Shown: positions 27,002 through 36,517, counted from the first letter of the stretch. The stretch: 43,786 nucleotides of DNA from Fidelibacterota bacterium (GCA_011046365.1 DSAS01000048.1:1-43786), one strand, 5' to 3'. Program-made: numbers and translations. Notes: generated by a model from the sequence alone, not told the origin.

Positions 27002-29746
27002 TTAAAACTCAATTCCAAGACCAACTTTGATCAGCCGTGGCGCTGAATACATACCGGGGTTTTGAATCCGGTCCAGGTAATCATTGAAAACACTCTTATG
27101 ACTGTTCAGGTCGGTCTCCCGGATGATTGCCGTGTAGGCTCGCCCGGTTTGACTGTTCACATATCCTTCATTCAACCGATCCAGCAGATTATAAATTGTC
27201 AGGGTCAGTTTGGCATTTACCCGATCGGACAGTGCAATATTGTAATGACCGTTCAAATCAAATCTGATTTGTGCGGGCATGGTGGAATTATTTGGTAATA
27301 AATTCACCCGGAACAGCATAGTGTTGCTCACCGGAGACCAGGTATAGGGCGTTCCGGATTCATAATAGCCGGTCAGGGTAGCACCAAACTTTTTAGTATT
27401 ATATCCCGTTGTAACGTTCAGCGTGTGACGCTGGTCCCAGGACATGGGAATCATCTGGTTGACCGGGTCAATACTATCACCGGCACGGTTATAAGTCATG
27501 GTGGGATTATCGGCATTCCCGCGGGTATATTGAAGCGTATAATTCAGATTTACAAAAAATTGGTGATAGATGTATTTGTACTTAACCTCAAGACCACGGG
27601 CGTTACCGTAGTCCTTATTCGTATACAGACCGTATTCTGTTTGATTATATGTACTGACAACCTTGACGCTCAGCAAATCATAAATATCACGGTAGTATAG
27701 CGCCACTTCCAGGTCCATTCCGCTCATCAATTCCTGCCAGAGTCCAATTTCATACTGGACTGTTTTCTGGGCGTTGATCGTCGGATTTCCCAGGATGGTT
27801 TCATAATCAGTAGGCGAAATCCGATAGGAGTTACCGACATAAAGCGCATATCCCGGCGGCATCTGAAAGAAGTGCCCATAGCTAAAATGCAACACCGCCG
27901 TCGAGCCCAACTGATATGAAAGTCCGAGACGGGGACTGATTTGAGTCTTTGGCTTGGCATAGACATATTCCGACATTTTTTCCGGATTATCGGGAAATCG
28001 GATTTGATTGGCGGGGTTCCGCCATTGACTCGGGTAGCGTTTATCCGGCTCAAAATAGTCGTAGCGTACCCCTACATTGATAACCATGTTATCGAATTCC
28101 ATTTTATCCTGAAGATAGACTGAATATTCAATGGGCTTCACATAAATAGAATCGGTGTAAATCGTGGTATCATGCAGGGTCGTCGGTTCGTAATTGGGGA
28201 AAATGATCTTTGTTTTCCCGTCAATCAGACGGATTTCAAACTCCCCTTCAAGGTCTGTATCTCTGTAAATATTTTGAATTTGACGCTCCTTGCTATCAAT
28301 GATATGACCGGTATAGTGTAGACCGGTTTTAAAACTGTGATGTTTATTCATCTGCCAGGTCAAATCAAATTTGGCATTTTTATCAATCATCGTCCGCATG
28401 GTATGATGCTTCTGCTGTCCGCCGGTGAAAAAACCCGGTCCGTCACTCTGATTGTAGACATCATGGACATAAAGGGAATCGGTGGGATTTTTATAAACAT
28501 AATTACCATAATAATTATCAACATAAGATAGTTTCAATTCGTAAAACAGGGATCTGCCCAACATGTGGTTGATATTCAGGGCAACCATTTTTGAGAAACG
28601 GCGTGGCGTTGCCAACCCATCGGGATTATATTTGTATTGGTGATTGTACTGACCCCAAAGGTTTTTATTGATGGTAGTCAATAATGAAATTTTAAAATTC
28701 TTAAACAATTGGGAAGATAACTTACCCATAAATGATGATTCGACATTACGGTTCATGGGTACATAGGCGCTGTCACCGTTAAATTCATAATACCACAGTG
28801 CCGGATTATCTTCACCATAATAGCTAAAATCATCCACATTAAACAAACGGTAGCCATTGAGGTGGTTTTTATTATCCTGATGACGAAAATTGACCAGAAA
28901 GAACAGCCGGTTCTTCAGTATTGGTCCGCTGAGGTTGAGCTTATAATCCTGATTACGGGTAATTTCACCCGGCTTCAGACCGATGAAGATATCATCGTGA
29001 GATGTGTAATAATTGCCCATTGCTCCTGACATTGAACCATGAAAAGTGTTATCACCAACCTTGGTTACGGCATTCACTATTCCGCTCATGGCTTTACCAT
29101 ATTCGGCATTAAAAGTACCGGTGATAACCTCCAGGTCCTGAATGGACTCCGGCTCCAAATCCACCGACCGACCCTCGCCGCCAAATCCTTCGTCCACCGG
29201 AATACCGTCAATCATATAGGATACTTCCGTTGGACGTCCTCCCCGGAAATGACCTTTTACTACTCCGGCTTGCATGGATACGACATCACTAATACTTTCG
29301 ATTGGTAACGCTTCAATTTCATCGGACGAAACGTTTTTGACCGTACTGGTCTGATCCTTCCTGACCGAAATTTTCTGAGCCGTCACAATGACCTCTTGAC
29401 CCTCAAGTACAGTTGCAGTCATCCCAATTTCCAAATACTCGGTTCGATTAACTGAAACCTGAACTTCCTGCACCGTAACAGGATTGTATCCAATCATCTG
29501 CGCCCTCACCGAATAACTTCCAGGTCTGACATTGATGATATAAAAATCGCCGTTTTCATCCGCCGCCGCCCCCAGGGACGTCCCGACCAGGATGATATTT
29601 GCACCCGGTAAGGCATTGCCATTCGCTTTATCAAATATGCGCCCGGATATTTTACCGGTTGTTTGGGGATAGCTTATTATCGAACCGATCACTACAATCA
29701 AAGCGATCCAAAAACATTTACATTTTAAATTTGTTAATCGGACCAT
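27002..29746 (-). CDS. TonB-dependent receptor with N-terminal carboxypeptidase-regulatory-like domain
   Basis: Outer-membrane, TonB-gated importer, 914 residues. The signal peptide is followed by a CarboxypepD_reg-like domain (GKISGRIFDKANGNALPGAN, residues about 32-115), as in SusC-type transporters. Next is the plug (VSDVVSMQAGVVKGHFRGGR, then VITGTFNAEYGKAMSGIVNA), and a barrel of about 22 strands to the final RLIKVGLGIEF. The start has AAGGAA eight bases upstream. It is the second gene of the large run, after a stem-loop that follows the glycan-binding protein gene. It probably imports glucan oligosaccharides released by the GH16/GH5 enzymes. No SusD is encoded nearby. The substrate is inferred from neighbours only. 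Confidence 0.9.
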   Translation of the reverse strand: MVRLTNLKCKCFWIALIVVIGSIISYPQTTGKISGRIFDKANGNALPGANIILVGTSLGAAADENGDFYIINVRPGSYSVRAQMIGYNPVTVQEVQVSVNRTEYLEIGMTATVLEGQEVIVTAQKISVRKDQTSTVKNVSSDEIEALPIESISDVVSMQAGVVKGHFRGGRPTEVSYMIDGIPVDEGFGGEGRSVDLEPESIQDLEVITGTFNAEYGKAMSGIVNAVTKVGDNTFHGSMSGAMGNYYTSHDDIFIGLKPGEITRNQDYKLNLSGPILKNRLFFLVNFRHQDNKNHLNGYRLFNVDDFSYYGEDNPALWYYEFNGDSAYVPMNRNVESSFMGKLSSQLFKNFKISLLTTINKNLWGQYNHQYKYNPDGLATPRRFSKMVALNINHMLGRSLFYELKLSYVDNYYGNYVYKNPTDSLYVHDVYNQSDGPGFFTGGQQKHHTMRTMIDKNAKFDLTWQMNKHHSFKTGLHYTGHIIDSKERQIQNIYRDTDLEGEFEIRLIDGKTKIIFPNYEPTTLHDTTIYTDSIYVKPIEYSVYLQDKMEFDNMVINVGVRYDYFEPDKRYPSQWRNPANQIRFPDNPEKMSEYVYAKPKTQISPRLGLSYQLGSTAVLHFSYGHFFQMPPGYALYVGNSYRISPTDYETILGNPTINAQKTVQYEIGLWQELMSGMDLEVALYYRDIYDLLSVKVVSTYNQTEYGLYTNKDYGNARGLEVKYKYIYHQFFVNLNYTLQYTRGNADNPTMTYNRAGDSIDPVNQMIPMSWDQRHTLNVTTGYNTKKFGATLTGYYESGTPYTWSPVSNTMLFRVNLLPNNSTMPAQIRFDLNGHYNIALSDRVNAKLTLTIYNLLDRLNEGYVNSQTGRAYTAIIRETDLNSHKSVFNDYLDRIQNPGMYSAPRLIKVGLGIEF

Positions 29747-29821
29747 TCTATTTTCCTTAAAGGGTTCTGTCTATGATAGCATCCTAAGTACAAATGAAGA
29801 TTCCCGCTGAATATTCATTTC

Positions 29822-29877
29822 GAAGTATATTTTTACAAGTAGCGGGGTGCGGTAAAACCGCACCCCTATTATACTTC
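29822..29877. terminator. Strong stem-loop between the first and second operon genes
   Basis: GGGGTGCGGT (29844-29853) pairs with ACCGCACCCC (29857-29866) around a 3-base loop. An outer inverted repeat GAAGTATA (29822-29829) / TATACTTC (29870-29877) brackets it. No long T-run follows on the minus strand, so it may act as a partial terminator or as a 3' mRNA stabiliser for the upstream gene. The next gene starts about 75 bases further on and no clear new promoter is visible. Confidence 0.6.
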
Positions 29878-29886
29878 ATGGTAATG

Positions 29887-32355
29887 CTATTTCACAAGCA
29901 TCATTTTCTTGGTCTGTTTGAATACACCGGATTGAATCTGATAAAAGTAGATACCTGAGGGGAGATTTTCGGCGTTCCAGACTATATTGTAACTTCCCAT
30001 TACCTGATAATCATTGACGAGTTCTGCGACCTGTTGTCCGACCATATTGAAAATTCGGAGCGTCACATTTCCGGGGTGTGGAATCGTATACCTGATCTGA
30101 GTTGTCGGATTAAAAGGATTCGGGTAATTCTGTTCCAAGCGGTAAGATTTCAGAACTGTGCGATTATCTCCGGCTATTCCCGTTTCAGCAACATGAGTGG
30201 TATCACCGATCCAGGTGTGGCTCCATTCTGTCGGTGTCTGCCAGGCGTGATCGGTATTGAACGGCGACCACGCCAGGTTGCCGTCCCAGGCGCCGTCGTT
30301 ATCGTGGAAGTAGAGTTCAATCGGAATTCGCATGCCCCGCTTTGGATAAAACCGTTCATCATCCGGACCCGCAATGGAATCCAGCGGAATCTTGGTCTCA
30401 ATAACATAGTCAGAACCCCCAAAATGCTCCAGGTGAAAGAGCGGATCATCAACCGTCCAGATAGTATTGCCAATATATTCATTCACCAGTCCGTTGGCAT
30501 GCATTTGCAGTTTATAATCCGGTTCGGCACCCCGCTTATTGGACGTGTGCTTGGCACCCCGTGAATCGTAGAGTCCGATAAAGAATTCAAAGGCATCCTG
30601 ATTCCACCATTCACCTTCACCAAAGTTATACACATCATCAATCACATCCACGGCAACATACAGATAATCATTGTCAATGGCTAAAAATACCGTCGCAGTC
30701 AGGTCAGCGTCGTTGGTTACTGTTCCCACTGGTACGTTATCCGTTTCCGGAGTGAGTACCCACGGTACGATATCGCTGTCATACCATTCGGTCAGATCGC
30801 CGTCAACCGCAAAATTAGCCGGCACATCGAGCGAAATAGTCGGGATACCTTTAGCCGTATTGGTAATCGCACCCGATACTCCCGGAGGACCGTCATTTCC
30901 AAAGGCATCAACACAGACAACGGCATAATAATAGGTCATGTCGTGATCCTCAAGCGGGTAATAGAGGTAATGAATCGCATTCTGAGTACCTTCATAGACA
31001 CCCACAGCCACGGTTTCTACATTCGGCGCGGTGACATCGGTAATCGGTTCCTCACTGGCGTAAACATTATAGGTTTCACCATCTTCACCCACATTATCCT
31101 GCCAGATGACCAGATTGTAGTAGTCGGTGGACTGAACGGCGTCAACTCCCTGAACTTCTTCCGTACCGGTAATATCAATTATCGGATTGCCGGTCCAGAC
31201 ATAATCGAACAAAATGGTATTTCCCGCAACCGCATTACCAAATGCCATAAACTGGAATACGGAAACATTTGCAGAATCGAAATTGCTGGTTCCCTCATTA
31301 TAGAAGAAATCGGTTAATTTCAGGGCATACTCATGCCATTCACCATCATCAATGGGGTCAATTTTATAAGCCCTTTTGGCAGTACCGTCTTCGAACTGAA
31401 ACATAATAGTATCGGTACCGGCACTCGCCTTCATGGCAAATTTTAAAGAATCCACTCCCCATGACATCGTCATATCCTGAGGGGGATCAATATTAAAACC
31501 GGCACCGGACCAGCCATTACCCCACTCATCGCCCTGGACCCATTTCAGAGCATTGGAGCCGTCAATACCGGTGCCTTCTTCGACCTCAAGGGTGGATTGT
31601 CCCCAGGTAAATTGACCCAGCTTGACATTAAGGGCTTCTCCGGTAAAAATGACAAACGGTGCTGCCACCGCTCCTGTCAGCTTCAAATCATCCAGAATGA
31701 ATGCTCCGTGCACCCGTTCACCGGTTCCACCGCCGTTAATCGAGACTTCAAAGGAAAAACCTTTGATTTTGTGAAGATCGAGAGTCGCATTGCCGTCAAT
31801 GCCAGCCCAGCCGGTCAGGTTAAAGCCGTTGCCATCCCAGGAATCATTACTCACTAGGGGCAATTGAATCTTCTGCCAACCCGGTGCTTCGTCCATGATG
31901 TAGTGAAAGGAATAATAATATTCACACTGGCGAACATCGTAGGTCTTATTGCCTTCCACCGAATTACTGACATCGTGCAGGTTCAGGCGCAGATGTACCC
32001 GCCCGGTTGCCGATGCCGGTAATTCATTGTAATACATGAAAGAAATGGAATCGTAACCGGTAAAATCATACGTCGAATTGGAATCGGGATTCCAGTGTTC
32101 CAACTTGACAAAACCGCCCCAGCTCTCACTGTTCTGAGCACTGTAAACCACCTTAAAGGCGCTGTCGCCTGCTGCTACCGGATTTGCCACCATACTGGTC
32201 TGCATATAGGATGAATCTGCAATCGCATTATCACCCATAAAAATAGCCCAGTAGCTTGTGTCCGGAGCCGCCTCAAATCCGTTGATTACTTTCTGCCCGT
32301 ATGTGATACCGACAGCCAGCATCAACACCACCGCAATTAACAATTGTTTCTTCAC
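29887..32355 (-). CDS. Surface glycan-binding protein: tandem CBM-like modules, CBM9-like domain, T9SS domain
   Basis: First gene of the large run, about 822 residues, no recognisable catalytic motif. After the signal peptide (KKQLLIAVVLMLAVGITYG) come two related beta-sandwich modules of galactose-binding/CBM11-like type (VINGFEAAPDTSYWAIFMGD at about 22-230, and a second at about 235-390). A fibronectin-III-like segment follows (TDYYNLVIWQDNVGEDGETY). Then comes a CBM9-like domain (FAVDGDLTEWYDSDIVPW to EFFIGLYDSRG), and a T9SS type A domain (NYPNPFNPTTQIRY, ending KKMMLVK). It probably holds glucan at the cell surface. The start is moved from ATG 32370 to GTG 32355: the strong GGAGGAG site lies between them, just before the GTG that opens the signal peptide. 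CBM assignments are by pattern only. Confidence 0.72.
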   Translation of the reverse strand: MKKQLLIAVVLMLAVGITYGQKVINGFEAAPDTSYWAIFMGDNAIADSSYMQTSMVANPVAAGDSAFKVVYSAQNSESWGGFVKLEHWNPDSNSTYDFTGYDSISFMYYNELPASATGRVHLRLNLHDVSNSVEGNKTYDVRQCEYYYSFHYIMDEAPGWQKIQLPLVSNDSWDGNGFNLTGWAGIDGNATLDLHKIKGFSFEVSINGGGTGERVHGAFILDDLKLTGAVAAPFVIFTGEALNVKLGQFTWGQSTLEVEEGTGIDGSNALKWVQGDEWGNGWSGAGFNIDPPQDMTMSWGVDSLKFAMKASAGTDTIMFQFEDGTAKRAYKIDPIDDGEWHEYALKLTDFFYNEGTSNFDSANVSVFQFMAFGNAVAGNTILFDYVWTGNPIIDITGTEEVQGVDAVQSTDYYNLVIWQDNVGEDGETYNVYASEEPITDVTAPNVETVAVGVYEGTQNAIHYLYYPLEDHDMTYYYAVVCVDAFGNDGPPGVSGAITNTAKGIPTISLDVPANFAVDGDLTEWYDSDIVPWVLTPETDNVPVGTVTNDADLTATVFLAIDNDYLYVAVDVIDDVYNFGEGEWWNQDAFEFFIGLYDSRGAKHTSNKRGAEPDYKLQMHANGLVNEYIGNTIWTVDDPLFHLEHFGGSDYVIETKIPLDSIAGPDDERFYPKRGMRIPIELYFHDNDGAWDGNLAWSPFNTDHAWQTPTEWSHTWIGDTTHVAETGIAGDNRTVLKSYRLEQNYPNPFNPTTQIRYTIPHPGNVTLRIFNMVGQQVAELVNDYQVMGSYNIVWNAENLPSGIYFYQIQSGVFKQTKKMMLVK

Positions 32356-32483
32356 TTTCTCCTCCTGCATTTTAACTTATTGAATCTGTTTTCCAAAACA
32401 CTCGCACTCATTTTCATCTAAGTGTTTTCTCTACTATCGCAAATCTATTTTTTGGTAATTTTACTTCCATTGTTACTTTTATT

Positions 32484-32499
32484 CACAAAAAACAAGCCA
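32484..32499 (-). promoter_or_regulatory. Sigma54-like promoter of the large glucan operon
   Basis: TGGCTTGTTTTTTGTG on the minus strand, with GG-N10-G spacing. It matches the elements at 36574-36559 and 6243-6258 in the TGGC, G and TTTTTG blocks. The -12 C of the usual consensus is T. The start codon lies about 130 bases downstream, leaving a leader of about 120 bases. Confidence 0.55.
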
Positions 32500-32577
32500 A
32501 CAAATATTTATTACTCTGACTGAATCTCTAATCGTCAGATAGTGGGGAAACGTCAGCTAAATGAGGACAATTTGAAA

Positions 32578-32615
32578 TTATCAGAATAATAAGCAAATCC
32601 TTATCCAATTAATAA
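32578..32615 (-). promoter_or_regulatory. Paired enhancer-like sites of the large glucan operon
   Basis: On the minus strand the proximal site is TTATTA-TTC-TGATAA (32592-32578), the same 15-mer as at 6121-6135. The distal site is TTATTA-ATT-GGATAA (32615-32601). The centres are 23 bp apart, and the proximal centre is 87 bp before the GG of the promoter. This is the usual distance range for enhancer sites of NtrC-type activators. Confidence 0.6.
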
Positions 32616-32640
32616 TAAACTTTTGGCTATCATTATTGAC

Positions 32641-34881
32641 TCACTCCAAGATAAAATTCCGAGTCAGCCCGCCAATCTCTACTGCAAATTCTCCGGGTTC
32701 CGTGATTCTGGTATTCTCCCGACCGACAAACTCTAAATCCAGCGGTGTCAGCATAAAATCAACCGTCCGGATTTGCCCCGGCTCTAAATAAATTTTCTGA
32801 AATCCCTTTAATCTTTTCACCGGCGGTGTGACCGATGCTACCTTGTCGCTGATATAGAGCTGCACCACTTCCAGACCACTCCGATCACCGCTATTTGTAA
32901 CATCCACGGAAATCCTGATTTCGCTGTCAGGATTATAGACCGTTGTATCTAATCTGAGATTGGCATAGTCAAAAGTAGTATAACTCATTCCGAAACCGAA
33001 TGACCACTGAACATCATAATCGTTGACATCCACTATTTCACTGGTTTTATGATCATAGGTCATCAGCGAATTCGGATACTGCGGATAAGAAATCGGCAGT
33101 TTGCCGCCGGGATTGACATCACCAAACAGTACATCGGCAATCGCCGGACCCCCTTCCAGTCCCGGCAGATAAGCCATTAGGATCGCATCCGCCAGATCAA
33201 CAATCTCGCTGATAATTCGCGGTCTGCCTTCAGCCAGGACCAGTACAATTGGAACTCCGGTAGTTGAGATAGCCTTAACCAGCTCCAGCTGCGCCTTCGT
33301 CATTGTCAGATTATCAATATTGCCGGGAGTCTCACAATAGGCTGGTTCTCCGATACAGATAATCGCTACATCCGCATTTTGCGCCATTTGTACGGCTTGC
33401 AGAATATTTAGCACGATATCAAATGCCACCCCGGGCGTGTAGCTGGTTTTATCTTTCCCGATTTTTACCTGGATCGCTTCCAAAATAGTCAATTTTTCCG
33501 ACGGATAGAGAGCCTCTTCATTACCCTGCCAGACAATCGTCCAACCTCCGTTCAGCACCGACAGAGCGTTCGCAGTCGGTCCAGTAACGAATACCTTACG
33601 GTTTTTTGCCAGTGGTAAAATATGGTTGCGGTTTTTAAGCAGCGTAATCGCTTCTGCCGCCGCCTGGCGGTTCAGCGCTTGGGCTTCCGCTGACGCAATC
33701 AATTGAATGGCATGCGATTCCGGATAAGGATTTTTAAATAAACCCAATTGAAATTTGACTCGGAGAATACGACTGACTGCCTCATCAATCCGCGCCAGCG
33801 GCACACTACCTTCATTAACCAGCTCCAGCAATAGTTCATAAAAACTGTAATCATAGGGCACCATACTCATGTCAATCCCCGCCATAACCGCCATTTTGAC
33901 TGCCTCTTTCTGGCTGCCAGCCACCTTCTCACGCCGGTAGAGATTATTAATATCGTTCCAGTCTGAAACTACAAAACCCTTAAAGCCGAGCTCGCCGCGT
34001 AACAATTCCGTCAATAGGAAATAACTGGAATGCACAGGAATTCCGTTTATTTCACTGCTGTTTGCCATGATTGTTGCCACTCCGGCATTAACAGCGGCTC
34101 GATAGGGCGGCACAAATAGTTCCCGCAGCATTCGTTCGGGAATCCAGGCGGGTGTCCGGTCCTTCCCGGAAAACGGGAAACTGTCTCCGAGATAATGTTT
34201 GGCACAACCTGCAACTCTGTCGGATACCGAAAGGTCGGTACCCTGCAAGCCTTTTATATATTCCTCACCCAGCACACTCACAAGGAAGACGTCTTCCCCA
34301 AAAGTCTCAAAGAGGCGGGGCCACAACGGTTGCCTGCCCACTCCCAATACAGGGTTAAAATTCCAGGGAATTCCACAGGCGCGCACTTCCCGTGCCGTGA
34401 TTGCGGCGCTTCTCCGGACCAGCTCCGGATTCCAGGTGGCTGCCATGGCTATGTTTTGGGGAAAAATCGTTGCGCCCAGCGTATAATTGGCTCCATGAAT
34501 GGCATCAATGCCATAAATTACCGGAATTCCCAGACGGGTATCCTTTATCGCAATATTCTGAATCTGAATAATCAACTCCTGCCAGTATTCCGGCGAATGC
34601 GCCACATCCCAGACATTCAGAATAGACCCGACATGGTACTTGGTAATCGCTTCTACCAGTTTCTCATGGTCAATTTCATGTTTTTGATCGACTGTACCCC
34701 GGGTTTTTGAAACGACCTGAATCGAAATCTGGGTCATTTGCCCGATCTTTTCTTCCAGTGTCATCTGCGCCAGCAGTTGCTTGACCTTTGCATCAATTGT
34801 ATTTTCCTGACGCACCTGACAGCTACTGAGGGCGATAAGCAATCCCAATGATATCACCCCGCTCCACTGTTTTAATTTCAT
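32641..34881 (-). CDS. GH3 beta-glucosidase, lipoprotein
   Basis: Family GH3 exo-beta-glucosidase, 746 residues. A lipoprotein signal (LLIALSSC) is followed by MTLEEKIGQMTQIS, YGIDAIHGANYTLGATIFPQ, CAKHYLGDSFPFSG, and nucleophile D in FVVSDWNDINN (about 306). The second alpha/beta domain and a C-terminal fibronectin-III-like domain (ISVDVTNSGDRSGLEVVQLYI) are present. It is closer in pattern to the 622-residue GH3 than to the BglX-like one, but keeps the extra C-terminal domain. The start has a GGGGG ribosome site. It follows the second symporter by 13 bases, so hydrolysis and glucose uptake appear to be co-expressed. Location is periplasmic or membrane-surface. Confidence 0.88.
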   Translation of the reverse strand: MKLKQWSGVISLGLLIALSSCQVRQENTIDAKVKQLLAQMTLEEKIGQMTQISIQVVSKTRGTVDQKHEIDHEKLVEAITKYHVGSILNVWDVAHSPEYWQELIIQIQNIAIKDTRLGIPVIYGIDAIHGANYTLGATIFPQNIAMAATWNPELVRRSAAITAREVRACGIPWNFNPVLGVGRQPLWPRLFETFGEDVFLVSVLGEEYIKGLQGTDLSVSDRVAGCAKHYLGDSFPFSGKDRTPAWIPERMLRELFVPPYRAAVNAGVATIMANSSEINGIPVHSSYFLLTELLRGELGFKGFVVSDWNDINNLYRREKVAGSQKEAVKMAVMAGIDMSMVPYDYSFYELLLELVNEGSVPLARIDEAVSRILRVKFQLGLFKNPYPESHAIQLIASAEAQALNRQAAAEAITLLKNRNHILPLAKNRKVFVTGPTANALSVLNGGWTIVWQGNEEALYPSEKLTILEAIQVKIGKDKTSYTPGVAFDIVLNILQAVQMAQNADVAIICIGEPAYCETPGNIDNLTMTKAQLELVKAISTTGVPIVLVLAEGRPRIISEIVDLADAILMAYLPGLEGGPAIADVLFGDVNPGGKLPISYPQYPNSLMTYDHKTSEIVDVNDYDVQWSFGFGMSYTTFDYANLRLDTTVYNPDSEIRISVDVTNSGDRSGLEVVQLYISDKVASVTPPVKRLKGFQKIYLEPGQIRTVDFMLTPLDLEFVGRENTRITEPGEFAVEIGGLTRNFILE

Positions 34882-34894
34882 ACGTAAAACCCCC

Positions 34895-36517
34895 TTAAAA
34901 AAAGATGCCCCAAAGACTCAGAATCGTTAAAACCAGCACAATCGAAAACAGTACGTTCAGCCGGTCCCAAGTCCCCTTTTTTAGTTCTATTTTTTCACCC
35001 AGAGACTTTCCCTGTTTGCCCCCGTTAATGGTGACATTTTGTAACTGTTCACGACTGGGTGCTGCACCAAAAGCACTCATTATCAGCATGATCAATGTCG
35101 AAATAACAAAAAGAAATATGGCAAAGTGGAGATAATTCATGCCGGCAAACCATTGCAACGGTCCCAGGTGTAGCAGATTTTTATTACTGAGAATCTCAAA
35201 AACAAGCCTGAGGGCGCCCAATATACCACCACTAATCAGGGCTGTCATCGCTGCCCGTCCATTTACCCTCGTTGAAAATAGCCCAATTATAAAAACCGCA
35301 GCGATCGGCGGACTGATATAAGCCTGAACACTTTGCAGATAAATAAACAACTGATTGCTGATACTGCGGATAAATGGGACCCATAATATGCCCAGAATCA
35401 CCAGGGCTGTGGTAGCCAGGCGACCAATCAGCACAATTTCACGACCATTCGCCTGGGGTCTGAACTGACGGTACACATCCATGGTGATCAGCGTTGAGCT
35501 GCTGTTAAATGTGCTGGCTAATGACGACATCAGCGCCGCTAGTAAACTGGCAATAACGATACCACGAATGCCGGCAGGAAGTAAGTTGCTGATAATTAAA
35601 GCGATGTAAGCTTCATCACCCTTGATCCCCGGAAATAGAGCCAGGGCGATCATACCCGGCAGGATCAGGATAAAAACCGGTAGAATTTTAAGGAATCCGG
35701 CGAAAATTGCGCCGCTGCGGGCATGTCGGATATTCCGGGCACTCAGCACCCGCTGAACGATAACCTGATCGGTACACCAGTACCAGACCGCCAGTATCGG
35801 TGCTCCAAATATTATTCCGGTCCAGGGAAAATCGGGGTGATTGGACGGTTTAAACATGTGAAAGAAATCCACGGGCAGAGCCGCTCTCAACCCCTGAAAA
35901 CCACCCACTTCATGCAATCCCATCAGCGTTAAAACGATTGCCCCCGCAATTAATATAACCGTTTGGATCAGCTCCGTATAGATGACCGCACTCAGCCCGC
36001 CGGCAATAGTATAGATGCCGGTAATAATGACCACCACGATGGCGGATGTGATCATATTCCAGCCCAAAATCTGATTCAGCAGTAGACCGCCGGCAAATAA
36101 TGTGACCGAAATTTTCGTCAGAATATAAGCAACAATCGAAACAGTCGTCAGATACATGCGGCTGGATTTATTAAAGCGACGCTCTAAAAATTCCGGCATG
36201 GTATAGACACCGGATTTCAAATAAAACGGGACAAAGACCCAACCCAGTAGCAGAACGATAAAACAAGCCAGCCATTCGAAATGCCCCACCGCCAACCCTG
36301 TGCTGGCGCCCGATCCTGCCAATCCGATAAAGTGCTCACTGGAGATATTTGTGGCAAATAACGAAGAACCAATGGCAATCCAACCGACATTGCGTCCTGC
36401 CAGAAAATACTCAGTCGGCGTTTTCTCCCGGTTCGAATAGTACAATCCAATCACCAATACAGCTGTAAAATACAGAAAAAGCAGCACGATATCGATATTT
36501 TCTAGGTAATGGTACAT
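34895..36517 (-). CDS. SSS-family sodium/glucose symporter, SGLT1-like
   Basis: Inner-membrane Na+/sugar symporter, 540 residues from the preferred ATG at 36517. The track starts at TTG 36550, which has no support. About 14 hydrophobic segments are seen. Sugar-site positions follow the animal SGLT1 pattern rather than vSGLT: H in SSEHFIGL, E in HFEW, CTDQVIVQRVL, K in GFLKILP, Q in LQSVQAYISPP. The sodium-site serines are in LMSSLASTFNSSSTLITMD. The paired vSGLT-like protein at 6336 has Q and N at two of these places, so the two transporters may differ in sugar preference or affinity. It is the first gene of a two-gene unit with GH3 and is headed by its own sigma54-like promoter and enhancer pair. 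Confidence 0.85.
   Translation of the reverse strand: MYHYLENIDIVLLFLYFTAVLVIGLYYSNREKTPTEYFLAGRNVGWIAIGSSLFATNISSEHFIGLAGSGASTGLAVGHFEWLACFIVLLLGWVFVPFYLKSGVYTMPEFLERRFNKSSRMYLTTVSIVAYILTKISVTLFAGGLLLNQILGWNMITSAIVVVIITGIYTIAGGLSAVIYTELIQTVILIAGAIVLTLMGLHEVGGFQGLRAALPVDFFHMFKPSNHPDFPWTGIIFGAPILAVWYWCTDQVIVQRVLSARNIRHARSGAIFAGFLKILPVFILILPGMIALALFPGIKGDEAYIALIISNLLPAGIRGIVIASLLAALMSSLASTFNSSSTLITMDVYRQFRPQANGREIVLIGRLATTALVILGILWVPFIRSISNQLFIYLQSVQAYISPPIAAVFIIGLFSTRVNGRAAMTALISGGILGALRLVFEILSNKNLLHLGPLQWFAGMNYLHFAIFLFVISTLIMLIMSAFGAAPSREQLQNVTINGGKQGKSLGEKIELKKGTWDRLNVLFSIVLVLTILSLWGIFF

Noticed and set aside
32542-32570. CTGACG direct repeats upstream of the large operon
   Set aside because: Not found upstream of the other two units, so not part of the shared signal.
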